Shown piece by piece: positions 45,150 to 56,989 of a stretch of 64,000 bases of DNA. The first letter of the stretch is position 1. The number at the start of each line of letters is the position of its first letter. The notes beneath the pieces were generated by a model. The model had not been told where the DNA came from. It worked only from the letters and a program-made list of their open reading frames with translations, and made no database searches. Source of the stretch: Theobroma cacao (lineage: Eukaryota; Streptophyta; Magnoliopsida; Malvales; Malvaceae); assembly GCF_000208745.1 (NCBI RefSeq), contig NC_030854.1:25806353-25870352 (forward strand). The letters are read 5' to 3'. A program made the position numbers and the translations under genes.

Positions 45150-48103
45150 TGTAAAGCCCGACCTTATAAAATACTATTCATGACATACATGTGATGATAG
45201 CATGATTGCATGCTAGGAGAGTCCCGAAAAATTTACAAAAGTCGGTATTGTACCTAGAGGTACAACAAAGTTTATTTAATCCTCGAACTAGATCAAATAG
45301 GAATTTTAAGGTGAGATTAAGAGTTTCACAGTTCATGGATGACTTAAAATGGTAATTTGGAGTTTGAGGATCAATTTGGAGTCAAATCGGAATTTTCACT
45401 AACTAGGGGCAAAATGGTCATTTGCCACCTGGGGACAAAATGGGAATTTTAGAAAAGATTTTTTTGACCCCATTTGACTTATTAGAGTATAATTTGACTT
45501 ATTGAAGTATGATTTGAGGTTTAGAAGTGAAAAATTTTAATTTCGGTATAATTTGGAGTATAGGGGTAAAATGGTAATTTTGCCACCTCAGGGGCAAAAT
45601 TGTAATTTTCCACCACCAGGATATTTTTTCCAGCACATGGTCTTCCTTTTCTTCATCTTTGACCCTTGACTAAACATGTGGTGGAGATAAAATGTTTAAA
45701 TTTTTAAAATTTTAAAAACGGGCCAATGACATGATGCCATGTGTCATGCCTTTATTAATTTATTATTTTCCTTTTTAAAAGGCACAAAATCAGCCCATCT
45801 TCCACCCCATGGCCGGCCAAACCAGCAAGAAGAGAGAGAAAACAAAAACAAAACCCTAGAGAGAGAAAATCAAAGAAAAAGTGTGAATTTTCAAGGAAAT
45901 TAAGTGAAAAAGGTGAGTTTTTTTTATTAAGCTTGAGTTTTCTTATTCCCAAGCATTTCTCTTTATTTTCCATGATTAAATTACATGTTTTCATGATGAA
46001 TTCAATTCTGAAAAAATGGGTTAGGAGAGAGAAAGTTGTTGGATTTATTTGATTTTAATTTATGTTAGTGTTTTTAGTTAGTTTAGCATATTTAGAAACA
46101 AAACAACAAGAAAAGAATTTATTTTCTCCCCCAACCATTAATGGCTGAATTTACCATGTAGTGAGTGAGGATGAGTTTGATTTTATTCTAGGAGAATTGG
46201 TTAAGGAATAATGAATTATGAGCCTAGAAAAATAATGGGAATTTTCGGAGCAAAAATACGAATTTTTACCCACTAGGGGTATTTTCGTAATTTGCTGTTG
46301 GGACTGATAATTTGCACCACACTGAGGGACATTAAGTTAATTTGGGTGCAATTGAGGTATAGAAACTGAAAAGAATTAAATTGGAGTTTAAACGGACCCG
46401 TTAGGAATTTAATCGGGTGATAAGACGAATTAGGCCAATACCGGGTTTAGATAGTTACCAGTGCATTTTTGCATTCCATATCATGCATTGGTAGTCTAAA
46501 TTAGTTTAATTTTGATTTAGTACCAACTTGGTGAAACTCTCGATTTTGTACTGTGTCAAGGTGGTGAGTCCTCCGATAAAGGCAAGGAAATTGCATCCGA
46601 GGACCAGTAGACAGAGTGCTTCGAAAGTCTGCATTCTAGACATTGTGAGTAAACTTACTGTCATTTTAATTATCTAGGGTGGTTTTTAGATGCTTTCATG
46701 AATTCTATGGAAAAAGGAATTTAAAAAGATAAATTTTCATGTTTTATGAATAAATGAGTTTCAATGAAATTAAATTATAAATTGTTTTGAAATTAATAGT
46801 GATTTTGAAAAATAGAGTACACGGAGACTGTTAATTGTGGCAATTTGATTGTTTAAATTAACTGGCTTATGATAAATCGAGCATGATTGGTTAGTTGGCA
46901 ATTGTATTGAAATGCGAATTGTTTGGTTACCTTGAAAAACTACGAATTACAAAATTGCCATATCATGTTATTGAGTTTTATTATATGGTGGATTATATAT
47001 TAATTAATCACTGCAGTAGGGGGTTTCTGTGGACCAGCCTTTTAGAAGCGCACGGTAAACCCCATTATATTCTTACCTCGAACGGAGAGGCGCGTAGGGT
47101 ATCTCCTGGGGTAAAGTTTAGGGTTCACTTCACGCTAAACCACCACGTGAGGGGGAACTCAGCCAACGCCAAGGAACGGCTATGTTTTCAAAACAAAAAC
47201 ATGATTTATGTGAAATGTGAATTTTAATAGCCTTGGTGGTCTCGGTAGGATGCCTCGGCCAAGGTGTCCCCGAGAATGGATTTATGGCACAAGCCTAGAT
47301 TTTTATGAGATTCATAAGCCTTTTTACGTATTTTGAACGAGATGTGTTCTAATTGTATAACCCAGTTTATGATGATTTACTTTATTGTCTCAATGTACTC
47401 AACTCTAGATGTTTATGTTGATGTCTGTTTACTCATTGGGATTTTATAATCTCACCACCCTCATTTCCACCCATTTTAGGTTCAGTATAGACTGTAGATA
47501 GCTGATCTCATCGAGGACTACAGTGGGATCTGCATTTTCCAAACCGTAGGTTCACAGTCCTCTTTACTTTTGTTTATTCGGGGGCATTCTTGTTATTGTA
47601 AATTAAATTAAATATTTTGGTTTACTGTATTTAAGTATGTATAAATTTATTTAGCTTTTACGCTATAAAAATTATTCACGTATAACTCTATAAATATTGT
47701 TTTATAAGAAAATAGAATATTTTACTTAATATTTCTTTTATTTTCTTATTATATTCAAATAACCATAATTTTGTTTTAAATGAAGATTTTAGACTTTTAA
47801 ACTCATTTTGAATATGAATTGTGTGTTTTGTACTTGTATATTACGTTTTAGCCAGTTTCGAAATTTTTGAGAAAAATGACCAAATTACCACTGTGAGACG
47901 AAAAATTAATATTTTATTTGTTTAAAGTTGGAAACAGCTTAAAATCTTTTAGGACACGATATTTGACAATGGTTGCTTACAAGGGAACAGAGAAACTGAT
48001 AGTAAAGCCTTGCGGGGTTTCGGGTTGACATTTCGGGCAATAAGTGTTTACCGGGACACCGCAGCGGTTGTCACGAGCTCGAGGGGAGTACCGGGTCGTG
48101 ACA
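45150..48103 (+). repeat. 3' LTR of the Tekay-like element
   Basis: 2954 bp, TGTAAAGCCC...GGTCGTGACA, near-identical to 37115-40069. The conserved block carries CACGTG at 47144-47149. Confidence 0.93.
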
Positions 48104-48108
48104 TATTA

Positions 48109-49269
48109 GCCATGTCATATTGCCAAAATTTTCATTGATTTGGTGGGATAAATGATTAGCTTACTGCAGTGGGTGGGTTTTCGTGGACCAGCCTATGAGA
48201 GGGGCACGTTAAACCCCGTTATATTTTACCTTGGTACGAGAGGCACGGAGGGTATCTCCTAAGGTAACGTTAGAGTTCATTTCACACCGAATCACCACGT
48301 GAAGGTGAAACTCAGCCAACGCCAAGGAATGGCTGTGCTTTTAAATGTAAAAGAATAAGTTTTATATTCATATGTTATTTTAACAGCCTTAGCGGACTCA
48401 GTTGGATGCCTCGACGCAAGGTGTCACCAAGTGCAAATCTTGGCACGAGCCAAGTTTTTACGAGAATCATAAGCCTTGTTGATTTTTACGAAATGAAATT
48501 GATTTTTATGAAATGAAATGAGATTTGATGTTATGAATCATATTATGATGAGATATTTTAAATTGTCTCCATTTATTCGGCTTTAGACGTTTTAGATGGA
48601 CTTTGCTTACTCATTGGGTTTATAAAAACTCACCACCCTCCTTTCACACATTTCAGGCTCAGGAAAATTTGTAGACCGCTGATTTTGTCGAGGGTTTGCT
48701 ATTGGATTCGCACCCTTAGAAATCGCAAGTTTACAGTTGTGTTTATTTTGGTTATTTTGGGACCCACATGTCATTGTAGAATATTTTGTATACTTGGTTA
48801 TGTGTGCCACTATATGTATGAATTTATTTTGCTTTTACGCTACAAAAATTGTTTACGCAGAATTCTATAAATATTGTTTTATAAGAAAATAGAATATTTT
48901 ATGAAATATTTTTATTTAATTTGAATAGCTATAACTTCATTTTAAATTGATGAATTAGACAACGAAACTTATTTTTAGACATGAAATGGATGCTTATTAC
49001 TTGTATATCGTATTTTTACTAGGTTTCGAAATTTTTGGGTAAAATGACCAAAATACCCATATACAGTAGAAATTACTTTTTGGTTGTTTTTGATTTGAAA
49101 TTAGTCTATATTCCTTTAAAACATGATATTTAATAACTGTTACTCACGGGGGAGAAGTAAAATTGATGCGAAAGCCTTATGAGGTTTCGATTGGCATTCC
49201 AAATAAGGAATGTCAATCGAGACATCACGACGGTTGTCACGGGCTTGAGGAGAGTGTCGGGTCATGACA
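48109..49269 (+). mobile_element. Tekay-like solo LTR, right part
   Basis: Continuation of 35163-37114 after the nested element; it starts after the TATTA duplication. It carries the conserved LTR block (about 48163-48345) with CACGTG at 48296-48301, and ends CATGACA followed by GATAG. Confidence 0.9.
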
Positions 49270-49274
49270 GATAG

Positions 49275-49733
49275 TGATTGGGCAGGTTGTTTGGATGGCA
49301 GAAAAAGCACTTTAGGAAACTTATTCAACCTTGGTTCTTGAGCAATTTCTTGGAGTTCAAAAAAGCAATAAGTTGTAGCATTATCAACTTTAGAGGCAAA
49401 ATACATTTCAGCAACTTCATCAGCCTGTCAAGTAGCTTGGTTAAGGAGGTTACTTTTTTATTTTCATCAAGAACAAACTAGTGCAACAGAAATCTTCTGT
49501 GACAACAGAGCAACTATTGCAATGACAAAGAATCCCACTTTCCATAGCAGAACCAAACACATTAACATCCGTTATCACTTCATTCGAAGTCTGGTAACAA
49601 AAAAGATAATTACATTATAGGCGTGTGGTACAAATGAGCAAGTTATAGACATTTTGACCAAGTCTCTTCCCCAAGTCAAGCACAATCACTTCATATTACG
49701 TATGGGAGTTTGTAGTTTTGAATAAAAAGGGAG
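49275..49733 (+). pseudogene. Copia RNase H end and 3' internal region (resumed)
   Basis: It resumes the Copia frame cut at 35162 (SDWAGCLDGRKS). It shows SWSSKKQ, ALSTLEAKYIS, EIFCDNRATIAMTKNP, and SRTKHINIRYHFIR, ending in the usual pol tail. Several stops are present. The purine run 'aaaaagggag' at about 49724-49733 is the polypurine tract. Confidence 0.88.
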
Positions 49734-50016
49734 TGTTGAAGAATTATTCAAACTTTTTATTAGATTAAGTCAACTAAGTCTTTCACTTGAAAGAGTCTAG
49801 GATAAGATGTTTTTTTAAATTGTTTTGTTTCTAACTTTTATCTTTAGTTGTTATCAAATAAATATTAAGTAGATATGATAGGAACGCCAACTACTCCTGT
49901 AAGCTTATAAAAGGCATGTTAGTTCATTTACTAACTTGCAATGAGCAGTATATTCTACTAGCTTTTGTTTTTCAGTTTTTTACTTCTTCCATTATTTGTT
50001 CTTCTTTTTCTCAACA
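49734..50016 (+). repeat. 3' LTR of the nested-host Copia element
   Basis: 283 bp, TGTTGAAG...CTCAACA, the same length as 31300-31582, with TATAAAAG at 49906-49913. Confidence 0.92.
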
Positions 50017-50311
50017 AGCACATACATCATGAGACTTTGAGATCAGGTAAGTGGCATCATATTCTTGCATTTTTTAGATTTATTAATCTCCACTAAGGTG
50101 TAAATTCAAGTATTAAAGAAAGGGTAATCATTAGTCACTTGGTACTTTACCTCCCAAGTAGCTTTGTCATTACCAAGATAGTTTGTGAACGCCTTCTAAC
50201 CCCATGTACAATTTATAAGGTTGGCAATGGGTGCAAAGGCTAACACTGACTGCATAACATAAGCATAAAAGAAGGGAAAAAAGCAAGTAACTAAGAGTAA
50301 AGTTGAATACA
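50017..50311 (-). pseudogene. S-FGH pseudogene part 2: rest of exon 6 and exon 5
   Basis: It resumes the exon 6 copy directly after the Copia LTR (from about 50022, ending at 50064), where the 3' splice acceptor AG has become AA. The exon 5 copy (50151-50249, 99 nt) has an in-frame stop where the parent reads WGQK. It is cut at 50311 by a solo LTR. Confidence 0.88.
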
Positions 50312-53230
50312 TGTCAAGCCTTACTCTATTATATACTTGTCATGTCATTTATGTACTTGATAACATATCTACATACTAAGATGCCTCGGAGAATCGTTAA
50401 AAGTCTGTATCGTACCTAATGGTACAATTAAGTTGATTAAAACTTTGAACTAGTTTGAATAGAGATTTTAGGATGTATTTGAGAGTTATTGAACCTTAAA
50501 ATGTCTTAATATGGTGATTCAGAGTTCGAGGATTGATTTGGAGTTAATTTGAGAATTTCATAACGTAAGGGCAAAATGATCATTTTGCCACCCAAGGGCA
50601 AAATTGGAATGTTGGATGATATTTTGACTAAATTTGATTAATTCGAGCATTATTTGAATTTGAGAAGTGAAAATTTTCAATTTCAATATTTTTTCGAACA
50701 TAGGGGCAAAACGGTCATTTTATGTGTCCATAGGGATGTAATTGGAATTTTTTGAATTTTACACCACCATTACACTTGTCAAACCCATGAATTGCACCCA
50801 TTATTTTTTTAAGTGAGAGATTATATGTGGTGGGAATGAAATGCTTAATTGTTAAGTTTTAAGTATGGGCCAATTACATTGTGACACGTGGTAAATTTTA
50901 ATCCTTTTATAATTCCCTTTAAAAAACCAGCACACACTCCTCCCAAATCACTCTTATGGCTGCCCAAGCAAGGGAACAAAGAGAAAAAGAGAAGAACAAA
51001 CCCTAGGAAGGAAAAATCCAAGAGAAATTGTTGGATTTCAAGGAATCAAGCAAGTAAAGGTAAGATTTTTTAATTTTAGCTTGTGATCTACCTTTCCCAT
51101 GCATTCTTTTTCATTCTCCATGGCTGAAATTCAAGTTTTCAAGAGGGAACCTTTGCTGGCCAAATCTAGAGAGAGAAGTTTTGGTGATAAATTTTGCTAG
51201 ATTTCATAATATCTTAGTGTTTTTAGTCATTTTGTGATGTTTGAAAGGAAAAACGAGCAAGAAAATCACATGTTCTTCAACCACCCTCATTTGGTCGAAT
51301 TTTCTATAGGGCATGTTGATGATGGATTTGGTTGTAAATCATGTTATTTAGCTAGGAATTGATGATTTATGGTATCAGATATCGAAATCGAAATGAATTT
51401 CTGTTATGGTGAATTAAGTCACAATTAAGCTCATTGAGGTACTTTAGTGTATTTGGAATATTGGAAGTGTAATGAAGATATTTGGAGTTGAATTGGATGT
51501 TTTGGCTAATTAAACAAGGCATAGTGCGAGTTAGGTCGAATGCCAATTCAGTTCGATCATAATTGAACCCACGTAGAACACCGTCTTTAAGTGATTCTTC
51601 GGACAATTCTCATTCAATGTCATGTATTCAAATAAAACCTGAAATAGTTTTATAACAGTTTGACACAAATATATTGAATTACGTGTTGTGTATTATGTAT
51701 AGGTGATGAGCCCTCTGATAAGGGTAAAGATATTGTGCCCAAGGACCGAGAATAGGAGTACTCCTACCACTCCAAACTCTTGCTATTGTGAGTAATCAGA
51801 TGTTCATCTTAATTATCTAAAGTGGTTTATACTTATTTTAAGATTTTAAAGAATAAGGCACTTAATTTTTCAAATTATTGTGTTTAACATTTTAAATGTT
51901 GGTTAAATGAATGAGATTTATAAATTATTCTGAAACTAAATGTTGATTTTTGAAATAGAGTAAGTGTAGGCTATACATTCGTATTATATATATATACTGA
52001 TTTGAATTGATGGCTTATGAAATTGTGGTTTTGTGAATTATATAAATTGTTTTGTCTTACATTGACAAGTTGGATAGTACTATATTAGCCATGTTATGCT
52101 GCTAAAATTTTATTGATTTGGTGGGTTATGTATTTAGCTTACTGCAGTGGGCGGGTTTCCGTGGACCAACCTATTAGAGGGGCACAAAAATCCCGTTATA
52201 TTTACCTTAGTACGAGAAGCGCGAAGGGTATCTCCTAAGGTAAGTTTAGAGTTCACTTCACGCCGAACCACCACGTGAGGATGAAACTCAGCCAACGCTA
52301 AAGAATGGCTATATTTTAAAAGTAAAAACATGGTTTATGGGTATATGTCGTTTTAACATCCTTGGCAAACTCGGTTGGATGCCCGAGCCAAGGTGTCACT
52401 GAGTACGAGTTTTGGCACAAGCCAAGTTTTTAAGAGAATTATAAGCCTTGTTGATTATTTTGATGAAATGTAATTGTATTATAGGAATTGAAATAAGTTT
52501 TGAATGTTATGAACTATATTATGATGGGATGATTTAATTGTCTCCATTTACTCGGCTTTAGATGTTATAGATGAATTTTGCTTACTCACTGGGTTTGTAA
52601 AAACTCACCCCTTCTTTTTATCTATTTCAGGCTCAGGACAATCTGTAGACAGTTGATTTTGTCGAGGGTTGCTTTTGAATTTGCATCCTTAGAAATCGAA
52701 GGTCTATAGTCTTGTATATTTGCGATTATTTTGGGACCCACATGTCATTGTAGAATATTTTGTATACCTGGCTGCGTGTGCCACTATATGTATGAATTTA
52801 TTTTGCTTTTACACTACAAAAATTATTTATGCAGAGTTTTATAAATATTGTTTTATAAGAAAATGAAATATTTTATTTAGTTTAATTAGCCAAAATTTTA
52901 TTTTAAATGGATGATTTAGATTATTAAAATTATTTTTAGGTAAGAAATGTATATTTTTCGATCGTATGTTGTATTTTCACCAGATTTCAAAATTTTTAGA
53001 TAAAAATGATCAAAATACCCCTGTGTGGTAAAAAATACTTTTGTTTATTTTTTATTTAAAAATAGTTTATATTATCTTAAAACATGATATTTAGTAACTG
53101 TTGCTCACAAGAGAGACGTAAAATTGATGCAAAAGCCTTGCGAGGTTTTGGTTGACATTTCAAGTAATGAATGTCTATCGAGACACTGCGGCGGTTATCA
53201 CGGGCTCGAAAGGAGTACCGGGTCGTGACA
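50312..53230 (+). mobile_element. Second Tekay-like solo LTR
   Basis: 2919 bp, TGTCAAGCC...GGTCGTGACA, flanked by an exact 5-bp duplication ATACA (50307-50311 and 53231-53235). The original S-FGH intron has one uninterrupted 'gaatacatatgtag' near 22980. It carries the conserved LTR block at about 52139-52315, with CACGTG at 52272-52277. There is no internal region or partner LTR. Confidence 0.93.
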
Positions 53231-55136
53231 ATACATATGTAGTTCTCTTCTAAAAAAAAATTAGGAATTTTGAGAAGTCATTAAGCTAGATAAAGTAAAA
53301 TCTTAAAAGAGCATGAGGAGCAAATACCACTATCAACTACCTTATACTTGTCATGGTTTTTCAGATAGATTGTGAACACCATGCCCACCCATTGAATGAC
53401 CACAAATAAATGCTTTTGATATATCAAGTTGAGGGAAATTTTCACTCTAGAGTTTTGGCAGTTCTTTGACAACATAATCGTACATATGCCAATTCTTCCA
53501 CTTCTCTTGTGGAGCATTAAGATAAACTCCAGCACTTAATTTAAATTTGAAAATGCAAAAACAAAAATATAAAAGGAATAGGAATAAAACTTAATTAGAT
53601 AAAGAGCAACTATTCATATGAGATAGCGTAAGGAAATTATCTAGCAATGCTCTATTGAAATTTGACAATAGTGTTTCCCATAAAGTAGGGATACTGGGGG
53701 CAGGGAAGGAAAAACTAATCAAAATTGCATTTGAAAGCATTGGAGAGAATCATTCTTTCATTGAACAAGTGCTAGTATGGGTGAGTTGAAGCCACACTCG
53801 ATATCTTCAGTATATGTTAAACCCAATGAACATGCGTGCATTACATTAGTGTTGGTGAAAAAAATTAAAAAAAATGACAAATTGGTTATGAAATTAATAA
53901 ACACTTATATATTTTCATTAGACAAAATATTTTACAAGGAGGATATTCATCCATGTGGCATTGTTGTCTCAAAATCATGCATCATTAGTGATCATTATGC
54001 ACTTAAAATTCAACTTTGTCAACTTTGTTGATGGAAAAATTCAACAATAAAGGAAACAGAAAGAAAGAGTGATAAAATTAAAAAATAAAATAAAATGAAA
54101 AATTCCAATTAAAGCTTGCAACATGGAACTGAAATGCCAGATTATTTACTCCAAGAAGAGACCTCAACAATTAAAGTTACAAAAGATAAAATAGTTTGAT
54201 ACTGGGTATACAACTTTAAGATTTACCCTAACAGGTGTCTTAGAACTAAAATATAACAATCCAATCCAAATGTTGCATACTTACACCAAAATCCCAATTA
54301 TCTGCCTCTCCTTCCACATTTAGACTTCCTATAATTTTAACAAAAAGGAAAATCAACCTTGCAAAATTTAGAAAATAAAATGGCATTTTGGAGAAAAGTA
54401 ATTTATATTCATATCAAATGTTCATCATAATCATATTATAAAGCGATAATGTTTGTTAGGTTAAAAAAAACATGTTTTCATGAAAAAGTATTAGACAAAC
54501 TGAGAAAACATCTTGAAGCTTTATGTTAAAGTAGATTCCCAAAAAGAAATAGATTATTATTATTCATGATAAACAAAAAAAGAACTAGGATATTTTGGGT
54601 TAGAATACTTAGGTTGAGCTGAGCTAGAGTCTCTTAATAAAAGGGAAGAAATGTAGTGTAAGATAACAATCCAGTCAATAATCATTACCTCAAATAGGCA
54701 GCAATTGAAGTATCCAACCAGAAAAATTATGTCAACAAATTAGCTTAAAATGAGTTAACCATTTACTTAAAGATGTATCAAGGGCAATTAGAGCAACAAC
54801 TTCAGCTGAAATAGCACGCTATGCTTCTAACTTGATTATGAAATTCTCATCAGTGCAAGTAAGTCTGAAGAGCCAATAAAGTATCTACCCAAAGATGAAT
54901 GCAAGACTATACGGTTTGGAAAGATCTTATAAATTGAAACATATCTGAATATATACTAATGCGCAAAAGGCAAGCAGCAAAATAACAACCCAAGGTAGCC
55001 TAAGGCCAGAAAAATGATGCAGCATTGATAGCATAGAAAAACCATAAAACTAACCAAATGGACTAAATAGAACCCATAAGTAAGAAGATCAACATGCAAA
55101 GTTGCTACGAAAGTTACTCAAGATCGAAGAATAAAA
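53231..55136 (-). pseudogene. S-FGH pseudogene part 3: exons 4, 3 and 2
   Basis: Exon copies are at 53341-53535 (195 nt, 2 nt shorter, acceptor AG changed to AA), 54281-54328 and 54767-54884. Similarity to the parent ends near 55136 (parent 24962), so exon 1 and the promoter were not copied. Many missense changes and frameshifts make it non-functional. Confidence 0.88.
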
Positions 55137-55609
55137 TGACTCAAAAGAATGGAGTCAAAAAACGTTGCTCAATTTTATAATGTTTCAAAACAATGGAATA
55201 AGGGAAAACCCTATTTAGTTTTACAATGAAACATAAAGGGACTATTGATAAAGATAGTCTACCCTACACCTACTTGTAACATAAGTAAATTAATAAGGAA
55301 GTATTCTAATCGTAGACTTTCTTAGAGTGTAAGTAAAGTAAATGACATAAAAACAAATATCCTAAAAACTAAGCTTACTTGTTGTGCAAGTAAAACAATC
55401 AACAAGTAAGAAAAACTTAAATATGGAAAGTATTCTAATTGCTTTAGAATACATTACTTTGGTACTCTTCTTAGTAGCTATCGGACCTCTTTCATGTAGG
55501 ATGTCCTCTGCGCATCTATCTGTGCAGGCCATGTATGTATAACTCTCTTACATGTGTGGCTCAGATCCTAAGTTAATTCTCTTTTAGAACCAAAATAGTT
55601 TATACTTAT
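55137..55609. other. Unrecognised spacer
   Basis: AT-rich; no gene or repeat recognised. It may hold the leader or LTR of the Copia fragment that follows, but I see no TG...CA pair or primer site. Confidence 0.4.
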
Positions 55610-56989
55610 TTCATTGAATTAAAGGGAATCTGGGGCGAAATAAGGAATTATAAACCACTACCTCACTTTGAGTGTGGGAACTGTAATCCTATTTGTTTCA
55701 AGAAGTACTCAGACCAATATCAGAAGGATATGGTCTTCAGGTTTCTCAATGGTCTAAATGAGACATTTGTTGCCATTAGATCATAAATCATACTTATGGA
55801 TCCTACCTTTGAGTTAGACAAGCTTTATAATCTAGTTTTAAGAGAAGAAACTTAAAGAAATCTCATGTTTCAAACTCAACCAGCCATTGAGTCCTCAACC
55901 ATGATGGTTAATATTGATAACAAAAAGAAATGGAAGAAAGATATAGTGTGCAATCATTGTGGGAAAAAAGGCATACCAAGAATAAGTGCTTCAAGATTAT
56001 TGGATTCCTAGAAAATTTCTAATTTACAAAAGGAAAGAATAGCTATAAGAAAGGAAAGCCAATAGCTAACAACATCACTAGAGGTTGTGAAGGAACTGGA
56101 AACGAAACACAAGCTGATCAGGAGGAGAATTTAGGTGGAACTGGCTTTATGTCTCAGCTATTTGTCTTTCAGTAACAAGTAAACAAGTAGATGGAATTGT
56201 TGAATGTGAATGACATTAGTGGCAAACATGGTAAGAACCAATCAACAATTCATTAGCCTTCAAAACCTTCATTGATAAACTCAGCATTTGTAGGTATTGT
56301 GTCAGGTCACCTTTGCTTTAATACAATAAACAATATGCCATCTAAATATAGAAATGTGAATAATGACATGATTAAACAAAATCATTGGATAATGGATTCT
56401 GGTGCATCAGATCATATATCTTATTCCTTGCATAATTTTACCTATGTTAAACCTGTAAATAATTGCTTTGTTTAGTTACCAAACAATAAAAAAATTCCTA
56501 TATCTCATATAGGAATTGTCAAAATAAGTTCTTCACTGAAATTACGTAATGTCCAGTGTGTACCAAGTTTCAAATTCAACTTTGTTTCAATAAGACAGAT
56601 AGCAAATGACAAGAAAACATGTTTACTCTTCACTGACAAACATTGTCTTATTCAAGAAATTCCTTCATGGACAATGATTGGGGTTTTTAGGGCCTTCTTT
56701 TGACTTTTTCTGATGCAAGATAATCAAGATGAACAAGATTACTCAGGTTTTAATTTTGAAAATCTTGTAAAGCCTCCTCAAGTTTTTACTGTCAATTTAA
56801 AACAAGACACACGTCTTTTAATCTATGGCATTTTAGGTTAGGCCATATTCTTGTGGAAAAGATCAATGTAATAAATCAACAATTTCCAAACATTAAATGC
56901 AAAAATGATTTACTTTGTGAAGTTTGCGCTTTGGCAAAATAGAAAAAGCTCTTTTTCTTAGTTCATATTCAAAGTTTTGTAATTCTTTT
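55610..56989 (+). pseudogene. Copia gag-protease-pre-integrase fragment
   Basis: The gag part includes DMVFRFLNGLNETFVAIRS and FELDKLYNLVLREE (about 55716-55860), then a damaged zinc knuckle start CNHCGKKG (about 55950). Protease follows with HWIMDSGASDHIS (about 56380). A pre-integrase stretch ending CEVCAL (about 56915-56935) comes last. Multiple stops are present. It is cut at 56989 by the Athila-like LTR; the rest of the element lies beyond the window or is lost. Confidence 0.8.

Larger units (their letters stand above)
37115..48103 (+). mobile_element. Nearly complete Ty3/Gypsy element, Tekay/Del-like chromovirus
   Basis: A 10,989-bp element has LTRs 37115-40069 and 45150-48103, about 2.95 kb each and nearly identical. 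The target duplication TATTA is exact (37110-37114 and 48104-48108). It contains a primer site, gag-pol with a C-terminal chromodomain-like region, and a polypurine tract. Long LTRs, a single gag-pol frame and the chromodomain fit the Tekay lineage. It is inserted into an older solo LTR of the same broad family. Confidence 0.94.
31300..50016 (+). mobile_element. Ty1/Copia element inserted in the S-FGH pseudogene (carries nested Gypsy LTR DNA)
   Basis: Two 283-bp LTRs (31300-31582 and 49734-50016), both TG...CA, bound it. Flanking 5-mers are AGCAG on the left and AGCAC on the right, an expected 5-bp target duplication with one mismatch. S-FGH exon 6 copy sequence continues directly after 50016. 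Without the nested insert (35163-49274) the element is about 4.6 kb, a normal Copia size. Confidence 0.92.
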
